The position numbers were made by a program, and so were the translations under genes. From Flavobacterium sp. W4I14 (lineage in GTDB: Bacteria > Bacteroidota > Bacteroidia > Sphingobacteriales > Sphingobacteriaceae): a stretch of 64,000 nt of DNA. A model generated the notes under the pieces. It was not told where the DNA came from, did not search any database, and saw only the letters and a program-made list of their open reading frames with translations. Location: assembly GCA_030817875.1 (NCBI GenBank), contig JAUSZU010000001.1:2790001-2854000 (forward strand), read 5' to 3'. Positions 1-8,808 of this stretch are shown in pieces; position 1 is the stretch's first letter; every line of letters starts with the position of its first letter.

Positions 1-1
1 T

Positions 2-9
2 TACCTTTG
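2..9 (+). promoter_or_regulatory. Candidate -7 box of the ferritin promoter
   Basis: TACCTTTG matches the Bacteroidota -7 consensus TAnnTTTG and lies 25 bases before the ferritin start. The expected -33 TTG would fall outside the window, so only half of the promoter can be seen. Confidence 0.45.
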
Positions 10-34
10 TATCATTAGTTAAGCAAAGAAAATT

Positions 35-562
35 ATGAAAGACTTAATGCGCATCAAATGTTTAATATCACAGGATATTGAAACATTATTAAATCAGCAG
101 ATCAAAAAAGAAGCCCACTCTTCATCACTATATTTATCAATGTCATCTTGGTGTGACCAAAATGGATTCGACTTTTCAGCAGATTATTTCTTAAAGCAAT
201 CTGAAGAAGAAAGAGTACACCAGCTTAAATTGTTCAAATATGTCTTGGATATGGGCGGAAACGCAATATCTCCGGAGGTTTCTGGCATCAAAACCGAATT
301 TGCCGGATTTAGAGAAGTTTTCGAAGATGCTTTGGAAGCAGAGATCGCCATTACCCAAAGTTTTAAAAACCTGGCCTCCAAATGCCATAAAGAACAGGAT
401 TTTGTAACTATGGAATTCTTAAACTGGTTCTTGAAAGAGCAACGCGAAGAAGAATACAAAGCACGCAGGGCATTAGAATTGTTCGAAGTAATTGGCGAAG
501 AAGGCACAGGAAGATGGGAAATTGATAAACACGTGAACAAAATCACTTATTCAGAAGAATAA
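35..562 (+). CDS. ftnA: Non-haem ferritin
   Basis: Iron-storage ferritin that oxidises Fe(II) and deposits it as a mineral inside a 24-subunit cytoplasmic shell. The 175 residues form the four-helix ferritin fold. The ferroxidase ligands fall in the spacing of E. coli FtnA: E26, E59, H62, E103 and Q136. The start at 35 gives the usual N-terminus MKDL; a second ATG lies four codons later at 47. A -7 box at 2-9 and a terminator at 583-613 suggest a single-gene transcript. The family assignment is firm; the exact start is slightly less so. Confidence 0.95.
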   Translation: MKDLMRIKCLISQDIETLLNQQIKKEAHSSSLYLSMSSWCDQNGFDFSADYFLKQSEEERVHQLKLFKYVLDMGGNAISPEVSGIKTEFAGFREVFEDALEAEIAITQSFKNLASKCHKEQDFVTMEFLNWFLKEQREEEYKARRALELFEVIGEEGTGRWEIDKHVNKITYSEE

Positions 563-582
563 CAACAACAAAACATATATTG

Positions 583-613
583 AAAGCTATCCTAAAAAGG
601 GTAGCTTTTTTTT
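583..613 (+). terminator. Rho-independent terminator after ferritin
   Basis: A perfect AAAGCTACC-type stem (AAAGCTATCC / AGGGTAGCTTT with one mismatch) with a four-base loop runs straight into a T run, 20 bases after the ferritin stop. Confidence 0.85.
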
Positions 614-769
614 ACTCAAAAAAAATGACGAAGTATTGGCGGTGAAGCATTAATATCACAGCATTTGCGGATAAGGATTGTTCTAATCTCAAGACATCGT
701 CATTTCCTTTGATTAATCAAAGGAAATGACGGATTGATCGAGGGAGAAATGACGCGAAAAACGCGCTGC

Positions 770-1030
770 ACTATGCTATCTACTCCCTGCTATCGGCCTA
801 GGATATGATGGAAAGAGAAAACGTTAAAGCTTTAGCGCCCCTTTCGATCTACCACTTCCTAGAGGCAGCACGCCCTCCCCGATCCTTCATAGGGGCTTGT
901 GCTGACGACCTCAAAGCTTTGACGAATTTATCCGACATCAGATCCAAGCCTTGATTGTTTGTTTCTTTATCATCAAGGATAAAGAAAGAGCCCCTTCGGC
1001 GGCGGCGAGCCGAGGCAAGCCTGAGTCATG
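770..1030. repeat. Composite structured intergenic repeat, copy 1
   Basis: This non-coding block shares long stretches with 37225-37480 and, in part, with 11801-12246 and 35440-35770. It contains a CCCCGAT/ATaGGGG hairpin near 877-895, a TTTCTTTATC/GATAAAGAAA hairpin at 962-987, and a GC-rich hairpin ending in GCCGAGG. The stem sequences differ between copies but stay paired, which points to a selected structure rather than decayed coding DNA. The rest of the 563-1495 gap holds palindromic repeat fragments, the hairpins at 1154-1263 and AT-rich sequence. I see no gene in it. Confidence 0.7.
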
Positions 1031-1153
1031 GACAAAGATCTCTCCTCTAAAAGAGTTCCTTTGGAACACTGCGATCGAAATGACGGCACTTTTCTCCTTT
1101 CCGCCAATCTTTATCCTTTAGTTATTGGATTGTAATGACACCGAAAAAAAGAA

Positions 1154-1176
1154 AAGCTCCAGTTTTACTGGAGCTT
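1154..1176. terminator. Intergenic hairpin
   Basis: AAGCTCCAGT and ACTGGAGCTT form a perfect stem with a three-base loop. It sits 57 bases before a second, stronger hairpin at 1233-1263. No gene lies directly upstream on either strand, so it may belong to a small untranslated transcript. Confidence 0.5.
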
Positions 1177-1232
1177 CTTGGTTTAGAGTGTTTAGTTTAT
1201 GTTGATTATGAATAAGTCTTAATGTTTTTTGT

Positions 1233-1263
1233 AAAAAAAGCGCCGTTTCCAGCGCTTTTTTTA
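1233..1263. terminator. Bidirectional terminator-like hairpin
   Basis: AAAAAAAGCGC pairs with GCGCTTTTTTT around an eight-base loop, with an A run on one side and a T run on the other. It could terminate in either direction. It stands 230 bases before the ATP-grasp gene. Confidence 0.6.
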
Positions 1264-1495
1264 AACCAAATATATAATAATAATTAACGAGCATTACAAA
1301 AGTACAAACTTTATTCATATTAGCAAGCATTTTTATTAAAAAATTTAAATATTTTAATAAAAAACACATAAAACACTAAAATACAGACATAAAAAATTAA
1401 TCAAACAGATATAAATCATATAAAAATCAATTTTTTATACAAAAACATTAGTTTTTTCCTTTCAAAATCATAATTTAAGGAAATATTTAAGCAAA

Positions 1496-2944
1496 ATGAT
1501 AGAAGATTTTATAAAAAATTACTTAAATCATCCCAAAACTTATGATGAAATGTTCCTAAATGGCGATCATTACCGGGATCATTATTCAAACTTCATCAAC
1601 AATTTCTCTAAAGAATCGCTCGAGAACCTGAACAAAAAGGAAGAATTGGCCAAAAAGTTGTTCATGAGCCAGGGTATTACCTTTACGGTGTACGATAGCG
1701 GCGAAGGGATCGAAAAAATCTTTCCTTTTGATATTATCCCGAGAATTATTACTTCCACAGAGTGGAGTTTTATAGAGAAAGGAATAAAACAACGCCTAAA
1801 AGCGCTGAATCTTTTCTTAAAAGACATTTATAGCAATCAATTTATCTTAAAAGACCAGATTGTACCCATAAATGTAATTTATTCATGTCCGCATTTTTTA
1901 AGAGAGATGCACAATGTAAACGTATTACACGATATCTATATCCATATTGCCGGAATAGACCTGATAAGAGATCACGATGGAACATTTTATGTTTTAGAAG
2001 ATAATCTGCGCACACCTTCGGGGGTGAGTTATATGCTCGAGAACAGAGAAATTACCAAAAGGTTATTCCCCGACCTTATTCCGCAATGCGGCGTAAGAAG
2101 TGTAACCGAATACCCTGCCACATTATATAAAAATTTAATGAGCCTCTCTCCCAGAGCAGTTTCAAACCCAACAATTGTACTGTTAAGCCCGGGCATGTAC
2201 AATTCTGCGTATTACGAACACACTACCCTGGCCCGCTTAATGGGGGTAGAACTGGTAGAAGGACGTGATCTGGTGGTTAAAAACCAAAAGGTATTTATGA
2301 AAACCACCACTGGCCTGCAGCAGGTTGATGTGATTTATCGTCGTGTAGATGACGACTATCTTGATCCACTGGTTTTTAATCCGAACAGCGTACTGGGTGT
2401 TGCGGGCCTAATGGGCGCCTATCGCAAAGGTAATGTAGCCATTATTAATGCAATAGGCAATGGTGTAGCCGACGACAAAGCCGTTTATACTTATGTACCA
2501 GATATGATCAGGTACTACCTGAACGAAGAACCCATACTCAAGAATGTACCCACCTACCAGCTAAGTAATAAAGATGAGCTCGATTATGTTTTTGCAAACA
2601 TCAATACGATGGTAATTAAAAAAACCAATGGAAGTGGCGGATATGGCATGCTAATGGGTCACGCTGCCAGCGAGCAGGAAACTGACGAGTACAAAATCGA
2701 AGTACTGAAAGATCCGCGCAATTTTATTGCCCAGCCTACTATAAGCCTGTCTTCTGCCCCCTGTTTTATCAACGGAAAACTGGCTCCCCGCAGAATCGAT
2801 CTTCGCCCTTTCGCTTTAAACGGACCAGACGGCATTTCAATTGTGCCGGGCGGCTTAACCAGGGTGGCTTTAAAAGAAGGTTCGCTAGTCGTAAACAGCT
2901 CGCAAGGTGGCGGCAGTAAAGATACATGGGTTTTAACTTCTTAG
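1496..2944 (+). CDS. Circularly permuted ATP-grasp protein
   Basis: Predicted ATP-dependent carboxylate-amine ligase of the circularly permuted ATP-grasp group (DUF404/DUF407 type), 482 residues, cytoplasmic. The family is recognised from its length, the conserved blocks around residues 165-185 (YVLEDNLRTPSG) and 375-395 (VIKKTNGSGGYGM, the nucleotide-binding loop), and from its partners. Family knowledge: these proteins occur with an alpha-E helical protein and a transglutaminase-like protein in a set proposed to make or attach small peptides. The true substrate is unknown. The alpha-E gene starts 10 bases after this stop, so the two are surely co-transcribed. Confidence 0.88.
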   Translation: MIEDFIKNYLNHPKTYDEMFLNGDHYRDHYSNFINNFSKESLENLNKKEELAKKLFMSQGITFTVYDSGEGIEKIFPFDIIPRIITSTEWSFIEKGIKQRLKALNLFLKDIYSNQFILKDQIVPINVIYSCPHFLREMHNVNVLHDIYIHIAGIDLIRDHDGTFYVLEDNLRTPSGVSYMLENREITKRLFPDLIPQCGVRSVTEYPATLYKNLMSLSPRAVSNPTIVLLSPGMYNSAYYEHTTLARLMGVELVEGRDLVVKNQKVFMKTTTGLQQVDVIYRRVDDDYLDPLVFNPNSVLGVAGLMGAYRKGNVAIINAIGNGVADDKAVYTYVPDMIRYYLNEEPILKNVPTYQLSNKDELDYVFANINTMVIKKTNGSGGYGMLMGHAASEQETDEYKIEVLKDPRNFIAQPTISLSSAPCFINGKLAPRRIDLRPFALNGPDGISIVPGGLTRVALKEGSLVVNSSQGGGSKDTWVLTS

Positions 2945-2954
2945 AATACAGAAT

Positions 2955-3890
2955 ATGTTAAGTAGAGTTGCATCAAGCTTATATTGGCTAAGCAGATATG
3001 TTGAGCGCAGCGATGGTATGCTGCGCATGTTAAAAACAAATTATGCTTCCTCACAAGATACCATACAGGAATTTACCTGGAAGCCCGTAATCAGGATTTT
3101 TTCTTCAGATGACGAAAATGAATTATTGAATATCCAGCATGATAGCCGTGCCGTAATAGAATACCTTTTGTTAAACCGCGAAAATCAAAATTCAATTTTA
3201 AACATCGTTACCCTGGCACGGGAAAATGCACGGAGTGTTCAGGAACATATCCCTAAAGATTTATGGCAGTGTTTAAACGAATATTACCATGCAGTAAAAG
3301 ATGAAAAATTATTGTGGTACGTACAAAAGGACGATCCTGTTACAGCCTTCGATGTCTTGATTAAACAGGTAATGTTGTACAACGGAACGGCCGACAGTGT
3401 GATGGAGCGTGGGGAAAGCAGGAGTTTTATGAATATTGGCAAACACCTGGAGAGAAGCATACAGTCGGTGGATATTCTCGACATTAAATTCAGCTCGATA
3501 AGCAGCAATCCAGATCTGCTGACGGATATATCCTACTGGAAACATTTATTGCTATCATTAGGCGGTTATGAGCTATATCTAAAAACTTACAGGCAAGGTT
3601 TCGATGCCAAAAACATCATCGAATTAGTAATGCTCAACAATGATTTTCCACGGTCGGTACTGTACGCCATGAACAATATTGAAAGGTATTTTAACCGGTT
3701 AAAGAGCGAAAGCAATATCGAACATTACAACAACTTATCTTTTAAAATAGGGCGTTTAAAAAGCATGATTACCTATAGTTCGGTAAATACCATGAATGAA
3801 GGGCAGCTGCATCATTACCTTACAGAGATCAGAGCTGAACTTTTCGGCATCGGAAACCTGTTAAATGAATATTATTTCGCAAATTCATAA
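2955..3890 (+). CDS. Alpha-E domain protein (DUF403)
   Basis: Helical protein of 311 residues of the alpha-E (DUF403, COG2307) family. The opening MLSRVASSLYWLSRYVERSDGM is the family hallmark. No enzymatic motif is evident. Family knowledge: it nearly always sits beside a circularly permuted ATP-grasp protein and is thought to be its partner or substrate carrier. Here it follows that gene by 10 bases and precedes the transglutaminase by 91 bases. The 91-base gap contains CACAGAT repeats pairing with an ATCTG stretch further on, like the element at 50839-50907. Confidence 0.88.
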   Translation: MLSRVASSLYWLSRYVERSDGMLRMLKTNYASSQDTIQEFTWKPVIRIFSSDDENELLNIQHDSRAVIEYLLLNRENQNSILNIVTLARENARSVQEHIPKDLWQCLNEYYHAVKDEKLLWYVQKDDPVTAFDVLIKQVMLYNGTADSVMERGESRSFMNIGKHLERSIQSVDILDIKFSSISSNPDLLTDISYWKHLLLSLGGYELYLKTYRQGFDAKNIIELVMLNNDFPRSVLYAMNNIERYFNRLKSESNIEHYNNLSFKIGRLKSMITYSSVNTMNEGQLHHYLTEIRAELFGIGNLLNEYYFANS

Positions 3891-3981
3891 ATTTTTAACC
3901 ACAGATGAGCACAGATCAACACAGATACTATTTCCTTTTTTGATTTTTTATCTGCGGTAACCCATAATAATAAAAACCAAT

Positions 3982-4974
3982 ATGCCAATTTTCAAAATCA
4001 AACATATCACCAATTATAAATACGAATTGCCTGTTCGGGACAGTGCAAATCAGATTATTCTATTTCCGATCAAGGATGATTTTCAAAAGGTGGTTAAACA
4101 CGACCTGAATATCTCCGGAAGCCCGGAAATTGAAATCTTTATCGATTATTATGGCAATGAAGTAGGCACATTTACCCAAAATGAACCGCATACCCAGCTG
4201 AAAATTTTTTCCAAAGTAAGTGTAGAAACCTTCCCGAAGCCATTGCCGCAAGACGATATGTTTAGCAGCGAGCAGTGGCACAGTTTAAACGCCCTAAAAT
4301 TTGAAGTGCCCTATATCGATTATTTGCGGCAAGAAAGTTTCGAGGGCATTATCCAACTGAAAGAAACAGCGCTGAAGATTAAAAGTACTGAAGATACCCC
4401 CTATCAAACCGCTATAAAATACTGTGCCGATGTTTTCCATAATTTCGAATACATTAAAGGTGTAACCGCAGTTGACACCACCATAGATGAAATTTTAAAA
4501 CTTAGAGCAGGTGTTTGCCAGGATTTTGCACACGTATTAACAGCCATGCTGCGTTTAACGGGGATTCCTGCCAGATATGTGAGCGGTTATATCTGCCCCA
4601 ATAGAGATGGTATGCGGGGCGAAGGCGCAACGCATGCCTGGGCCGAGGCATATTTACCCGAATATGGCTGGCTGGGCTTAGACCCCACCAATAACTGCAT
4701 TGCCAACGAAAACCATGTACGCCTGGCAGTAGGCCGCAATTTTACCGATTGCTCGCCAGTAAAAGGAGTGTACAAAGGTGGTTTTGAGCATATTATGGAA
4801 GTTAACGTATCAGTAGGTTATAATGATGAGGATTTTAATGATAACGAAACTTATTTTCAGCCAAAAGAAGTGAATTACACTAAACCATCCGGAACAATAA
4901 CCACAACAAGAACACAAAACAGCTATCAGCAATATATGGAAGCGATGCAGCAACAACAACAGCAACAACAGTAG
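3982..4974 (+). CDS. Transglutaminase-like cysteine protease with poly-Gln tail
   Basis: Transglutaminase/protease-like protein of 330 residues with the bacterial transglutaminase N-terminal beta domain (about 1-95) followed by the papain-like core. The catalytic triad is visible: C179 in GVCQDFAH, H218 in ATHAWAE and D234 in GLDPTNN. There is no signal peptide, so it is probably cytoplasmic and works with the two genes upstream, as in the ATP-grasp/alpha-E/transglutaminase triads known elsewhere. The C-terminus ends in eight consecutive glutamines encoded by mixed CAG and CAA codons (4948-4971), an unusual tail for an enzyme whose relatives act on glutamine side chains. Confidence 0.9.
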   Translation: MPIFKIKHITNYKYELPVRDSANQIILFPIKDDFQKVVKHDLNISGSPEIEIFIDYYGNEVGTFTQNEPHTQLKIFSKVSVETFPKPLPQDDMFSSEQWHSLNALKFEVPYIDYLRQESFEGIIQLKETALKIKSTEDTPYQTAIKYCADVFHNFEYIKGVTAVDTTIDEILKLRAGVCQDFAHVLTAMLRLTGIPARYVSGYICPNRDGMRGEGATHAWAEAYLPEYGWLGLDPTNNCIANENHVRLAVGRNFTDCSPVKGVYKGGFEHIMEVNVSVGYNDEDFNDNETYFQPKEVNYTKPSGTITTTRTQNSYQQYMEAMQQQQQQQQ

Positions 4975-5027
4975 ACAATTTGCAGTTCACAGTTTCAAAT
5001 CATCAGGAATAAAAAAGCAGCAGAGCT

Positions 5028-6359
5028 CTATTTCAAATCTCTGCTGTTTAAAATTTCATCGATCTTTTCATTTTCAATAATCCACATCCCTATCCGCTCA
5101 TCGGTAATCCCATCCATCAGGTTATAAGTAAATGTAGGTTTGTTATCTTTCATTTCGGTAAAGAGATATTTGAACATGATGTTTTTATTTTCTTTCAGCA
5201 TTTCGGCAACTTCAATAATATGAGTCGAAATCATGAAACAACAATCTTCTATTTTAGAAAATGATTTAATTACAGCTAAAGAGCCATCAAAAGCGTCTTT
5301 TACATTTGTACCCCTAAACAACTCATCAAAAATTACGAAAATATTTTTAGCGGTTTTAATCTTCTCCGCAACATGTTTTACCCTTAAAACCTCATTGTAA
5401 AAATGACTATATCCCCGATTTAAATTATCGGGCAAATTTATAGTCGATATTAGTCCTTGCCAAATACCCGTTTCCATGTACTTTGCAGGAACCGGAAGCC
5501 CTAAATGCGCTAAATAAACAGATATACCAACAGATTTTAAAAAAGTAGATTTGCCGGCCATATTACTCCCCGTAAGAAAGCAGACATTCTTCTCCGTTTC
5601 GAATTCAATATCATTAGCAACAGGGTTACTTAAAAAAGGATGAAAAACACCACTAATATGAAAATGACGTGCTTTATGATTGACATTCGGCAGGGTTAGA
5701 TTAAATCTTCTGGCGGCCAGAACAATAGAAAAATAAGCATCTATCTGATAGATGATATCTAAAAACTTCTTGATTGTTTTCAGTTCCGTTTTCTTAAAAA
5801 TAAAATCAAGTTCTTCTAATTCGAATATGCTAATCTTCTTTTCTTTACGTTCAACTATGTTTTTAACCAACTCCTGCTCAAATAAGGTAAACACAACATC
5901 ATCAAATTCTTTAGCCAGTTCAGGTTTATCTTTATCATTCAATCCCCCAAAAACTTCGCCCAGCTTTTTAAGCAAAAAAATTATTTCTTTTATACCTTTC
6001 TCTTTTAAATAATAGCCCTGATTGGGAGAAAAGAAATAATGTACAAATTTAGTTAATGCAGATATTCTGGAAAAAGACTTGATTTTAGAATTTTGCGTCA
6101 GGTAGCTTTCCACAAAATCCATATTGGTACGATCAAAACTTAAATCGCCTGAGTAGTTTGAAAGATATTTTATTACCTCCTGCCGTTCATTGATTATCTT
6201 AATATCTGTTGATGGTGTTCTGAAAATTTCGATCAGTTTATCGTTGCCTTTAATTGTCGAAGTAAAATTGAATAAAGAAAAAATACTTTTATCCAGGCCA
6301 TAAGCCTCAAATATATTCAAGTCGGTTAAGGTTTGTTTATCAATATCAAATTTATTCAT
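5028..6359 (-). CDS. MutS-family ATPase lacking the mismatch-recognition domain
   Basis: MutS-related ATPase of 443 residues. It has the MutS core/lever region (about 1-230) and the ATPase (about 235-440) with Walker A GSNMAGKST (about 265-273), Walker B IFVIFDELFRGTN and the following STH motif. The N-terminal mismatch-binding domain of true MutS is absent, and so is the Smr domain of MutS2. Bacteroidota encode several such short MutS-like ATPases; their role is not established. It is convergent with the transglutaminase and divergent from asnS. Confidence 0.85.
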   Translation of the reverse strand: MNKFDIDKQTLTDLNIFEAYGLDKSIFSLFNFTSTIKGNDKLIEIFRTPSTDIKIINERQEVIKYLSNYSGDLSFDRTNMDFVESYLTQNSKIKSFSRISALTKFVHYFFSPNQGYYLKEKGIKEIIFLLKKLGEVFGGLNDKDKPELAKEFDDVVFTLFEQELVKNIVERKEKKISIFELEELDFIFKKTELKTIKKFLDIIYQIDAYFSIVLAARRFNLTLPNVNHKARHFHISGVFHPFLSNPVANDIEFETEKNVCFLTGSNMAGKSTFLKSVGISVYLAHLGLPVPAKYMETGIWQGLISTINLPDNLNRGYSHFYNEVLRVKHVAEKIKTAKNIFVIFDELFRGTNVKDAFDGSLAVIKSFSKIEDCCFMISTHIIEVAEMLKENKNIMFKYLFTEMKDNKPTFTYNLMDGITDERIGMWIIENEKIDEILNSRDLK

Positions 6360-6491
6360 GAGGCCCCTTTAACATTAAAACGAGTTCTACGATCAACTAA
6401 AAACTAAGTTAATATAGATTGAATATGGTAAAATTAATTTGATATTAAAATCATTTAAGGATAAGAATTTATCTGAAACAACAATAGGTAG

Positions 6492-6557
6492 TTTTCAGTT
6501 GGCAGTTGATTAATGCTAAAAAACTGAAAACTGTGTACTGAAAACTGCCAACTGATC
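6492..6557. repeat. Palindromic TTTTCAGTTGGCAGTT element
   Basis: AGTTTTCAGTTGGCAGTT is followed about 45 bases later by its near-complement ACTGAAAACTGCCAACT, making one imperfect hairpin directly upstream of asnS. Related half-motifs occur at 57695-57735 and 4980-4995. Confidence 0.6.
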
Positions 6558-6568
6558 AAGTTTTTTTC

Positions 6569-6576
6569 TAAATTTG
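6569..6576 (+). promoter_or_regulatory. Candidate asnS -7 box
   Basis: TAAATTTG fits TAnnTTTG and lies 20 bases before the asnS ATG. The -33 position falls within the palindromic repeat at 6492-6557 and shows only a CTG, so the repeat may have shaped this promoter. Confidence 0.45.
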
Positions 6577-6596
6577 CGCCTTTTACAAATAACAAT

Positions 6597-8045
6597 ATGA
6601 TTAAGAGACAGCAAATTAAAGATTTATTAAAGTCGACAGCATTTGACACAGAAGTAACGGTTATGGGATGGGTTAGAACTTTCCGTAATAATCAGTTTAT
6701 TGCATTAAATGATGGGTCTTGCATGAGCAATATCCAGGTTGTGATCGATTTTAATAATTTACCTGATGAGCTGTTAAAAAGAATCACTACTGGTGCGGCC
6801 ATTTCTGCAACAGGTAAATTGATCGAATCGCTTGGCAAAGGTCAAACCGTTGAGATTAAGGCAACAACTGTAGAAATTTTGGGTGATAGTGATCCTGAAA
6901 AGTTTCCATTACAACCAAAGAAACACAGCTTAGAGTTTTTACGCGAAATTGCACACCTGCGTTTCCGTACCAATACTTTTAATGCCGTTTTTAAGGTACG
7001 TCATGCTTTGGCTTTTGCCATTCACCAATTCTACAACGAACGTGGTTTTGTGTACATGCACACCCCTGTAATTACCGCAAGTGATGCAGAAGGGGCCGGC
7101 GAAATGTTTAAGGTAACCACTTTAGATTTCGACAATACACCACGTACAGATGATGGTAAGGTAGATTTCTCGCAGGATTTCTTTGCCCGTGCAACCAATT
7201 TAACTGTATCTGGTCAGTTGGAAGGTGAGTTGGCAGCAATGGCTTTCGGACAGATTTATACTTTCGGCCCAACTTTTAGGGCAGAAAACTCAAATACTAC
7301 ACGTCACCTCGCCGAGTTCTGGATGATTGAACCTGAAGTTGCTTTTGCCGATTTAGAAGATAACATGCAGCTTGCAGAAGATATGATGAAGTATGTAATT
7401 AAATATGCTTTAGATAACTGCAAGGATGAATTAGAATTCTTAAATACCCGTTTGGCTGAAGAGGACAAACAAAAACCGCAGAACGAGCGCAGCGAATTTA
7501 GCTTGTTAGAGAAACTGGATTTCTGCTTGGCCAACGAATTTGAGCGCTTAACCTATACAGAGGCAATCAGGATTTTAAAATCTTCTAAACCAAACCAGAA
7601 GAAACAATTTAAATACCTGATTGATGAATGGGGTGCCGATTTACAAAGTGAACACGAACGTTACCTGGTAGAAAAACACTTTAAAAAACCAGTAATATTA
7701 ACGGATTATCCTGCTGATATTAAATCGTTCTACATGCGCCAGAATGAGCCTGATGCTGAAGGCAGACAAACTGTTGCAGCGATGGATATCTTATTCCCTG
7801 GTATTGGTGAAATGATAGGCGGATCGCAACGTGAGGAACGTTTAGACCGTTTAACCAAACGCATGGAAGATTTAAACATTCCACAGGAAGAACTTTGGTG
7901 GTATTTAGATACCCGCCGCTTTGGATCAGCACCGCACTCGGGTTTTGGTTTAGGTTTCGAACGTTTAGTATTGTTTGTAACCGGAATGACCAACATCCGC
8001 GATGTAATCGCTTTCCCAAGATTCCCGAAAAACGCAGAATTTTAA
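6597..8045 (+). CDS. asnS: Asparaginyl-tRNA synthetase
   Basis: Class II aminoacyl-tRNA synthetase that charges tRNA-Asn with asparagine. The 482 residues have an N-terminal OB-fold anticodon-binding domain (about 1-110) and the class II catalytic core. Motif 2 is seen around [26 protein letters not shown] and motif 3 in the C-terminal [16 protein letters not shown]. The ending [11 protein letters not shown] is typical of AsnS. Length is normal. The gene is followed within four bases by a telomere-like repeat and then a strong terminator. Confidence 0.97.
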   Translation: MIKRQQIKDLLKSTAFDTEVTVMGWVRTFRNNQFIALNDGSCMSNIQVVIDFNNLPDELLKRITTGAAISATGKLIESLGKGQTVEIKATTVEILGDSDPEKFPLQPKKHSLEFLREIAHLRFRTNTFNAVFKVRHALAFAIHQFYNERGFVYMHTPVITASDAEGAGEMFKVTTLDFDNTPRTDDGKVDFSQDFFARATNLTVSGQLEGELAAMAFGQIYTFGPTFRAENSNTTRHLAEFWMIEPEVAFADLEDNMQLAEDMMKYVIKYALDNCKDELEFLNTRLAEEDKQKPQNERSEFSLLEKLDFCLANEFERLTYTEAIRILKSSKPNQKKQFKYLIDEWGADLQSEHERYLVEKHFKKPVILTDYPADIKSFYMRQNEPDAEGRQTVAAMDILFPGIGEMIGGSQREERLDRLTKRMEDLNIPQEELWWYLDTRRFGSAPHSGFGLGFERLVLFVTGMTNIRDVIAFPRFPKNAEF

Positions 8046-8046
8046 G

Positions 8047-8090
8047 AGGGTTTAGGGTTTAGGGTTTAGGGTTTAGGGTTTAGGGTTTAG
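8047..8090 (+). repeat. Telomere-like TTTAGGG tandem repeat
   Basis: Six uninterrupted seven-base units of GTTTAGG begin two bases after the asnS stop codon. No comparable microsatellite is seen elsewhere in the window. Confidence 0.95.
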
Positions 8091-8112
8091 GAAAAACAAA
8101 TAGCCCATTATC

Positions 8113-8153
8113 AAAGGAGTCAAGTTTTTAAAAAAACTTGACTCCTTTTTTTT
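8113..8153 (+). terminator. asnS terminator
   Basis: AAAGGAGTCAAGTTTTT pairs perfectly with AAAAACTTGACTCCTTT around a short A loop and ends in a T run. It is the strongest simple terminator in the window. Confidence 0.9.
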
Positions 8154-8205
8154 TACCAGAAAAACTCCAGAAGTTATCTCCCATCAATAACAGATCTGAA
8201 AATCG

Positions 8206-8286
8206 GCGTCATCTCGACCGGAGCAACGCGGAGTGGAGAGATCTTTGGCCTATATTAAAAGATCTCTCCACTACGGTCGAGATGAC
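8206..8286. repeat. Palindromic repeat, CGTCATCTCGACCG family
   Basis: CGTCATCTCGACCG...GTGGAGAGATCTTT on the left is the inverted complement of AAAGATCTCTCCAC...CGGTCGAGATGACG on the right, about 80 bp in all. Other whole or half copies lie at 11920-11950, 12422-12518, 35837-35865, 46680-46803 and 52171-52280. Confidence 0.85.
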
Positions 8287-8366
8287 GATTTATCTTAACC
8301 TCCCATACAAATCCTTTGTTTTTGGCTAAAAAACTAATCTCTACTATTGACAGATATTAAAGAGAG

Positions 8367-8464
8367 GCGTCATTGTGAGGAGGAACGACGAAGCAATCTT
8401 TCATGCTTGTAATCCTCCTATAAAGATTGCTTCGTCGGCTGAAAAAGCCTTCTCGCAATGACGG
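8367..8464. repeat. Palindromic repeat, GTCATTGCGAG/GAAGCAATC family
   Basis: GTCATTGTGAGGAGGAACGACGAAGCAATCTTT and its inverted counterpart frame a central segment. The whole is about 98 bp. Other copies: 19822-19875 (half), 35268-35315 (half), 45016-45090, 45405-45497, 46969-47079 and 47885-47972. Confidence 0.85.
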
Positions 8465-8527
8465 GTGCTCTCACAGTGTGAGCACAACCGAATTAATGTA
8501 CGCTAAAAAATCATGGGTTTGAACAAT

Positions 8528-8591
8528 CGTCCCAGCGGGACGCCTCATGGCTAGCCAATTGTACAATTGGCGTTTTCGTTCCGTAGGAACG
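8528..8591. repeat. Three consecutive short palindromes
   Basis: CGTCCCAGCGGGACG (8528-8542), GCCAATTGTACAATTGGC (8554-8571) and CGTTCCGTAGGAACG (8577-8591) follow one another with short spacers and would form three hairpins in a row. The rest of the 8046-8808 gap holds the repeats listed separately and a short ACTTACGAAGT motif; no gene is seen. Confidence 0.75.
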
Positions 8592-8808
8592 TTTGGTGAT
8601 TCACCCGTTAATACCTCTTCATTACTGCCCACCTAAACCTGATTGACGCGGATGCCGATTTTTCATCGCAGAAGCAAAAAGCAGGACTGAACAAACCCAA
8701 GCACTACTGCCCCTGCTTTCCAAAAAAACTAATGAGTTGCCATACGGTAGACTTACGAAGTCTGCCTACGCTTAGCCCCTCTGAAACTTCGTAAGTTATC
8801 CCTAGCTA

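Noticed and set aside
8138..8329. ORF of 63 codons after asnS
   Set aside because: It runs through the terminator and a palindromic repeat and has no coding character.
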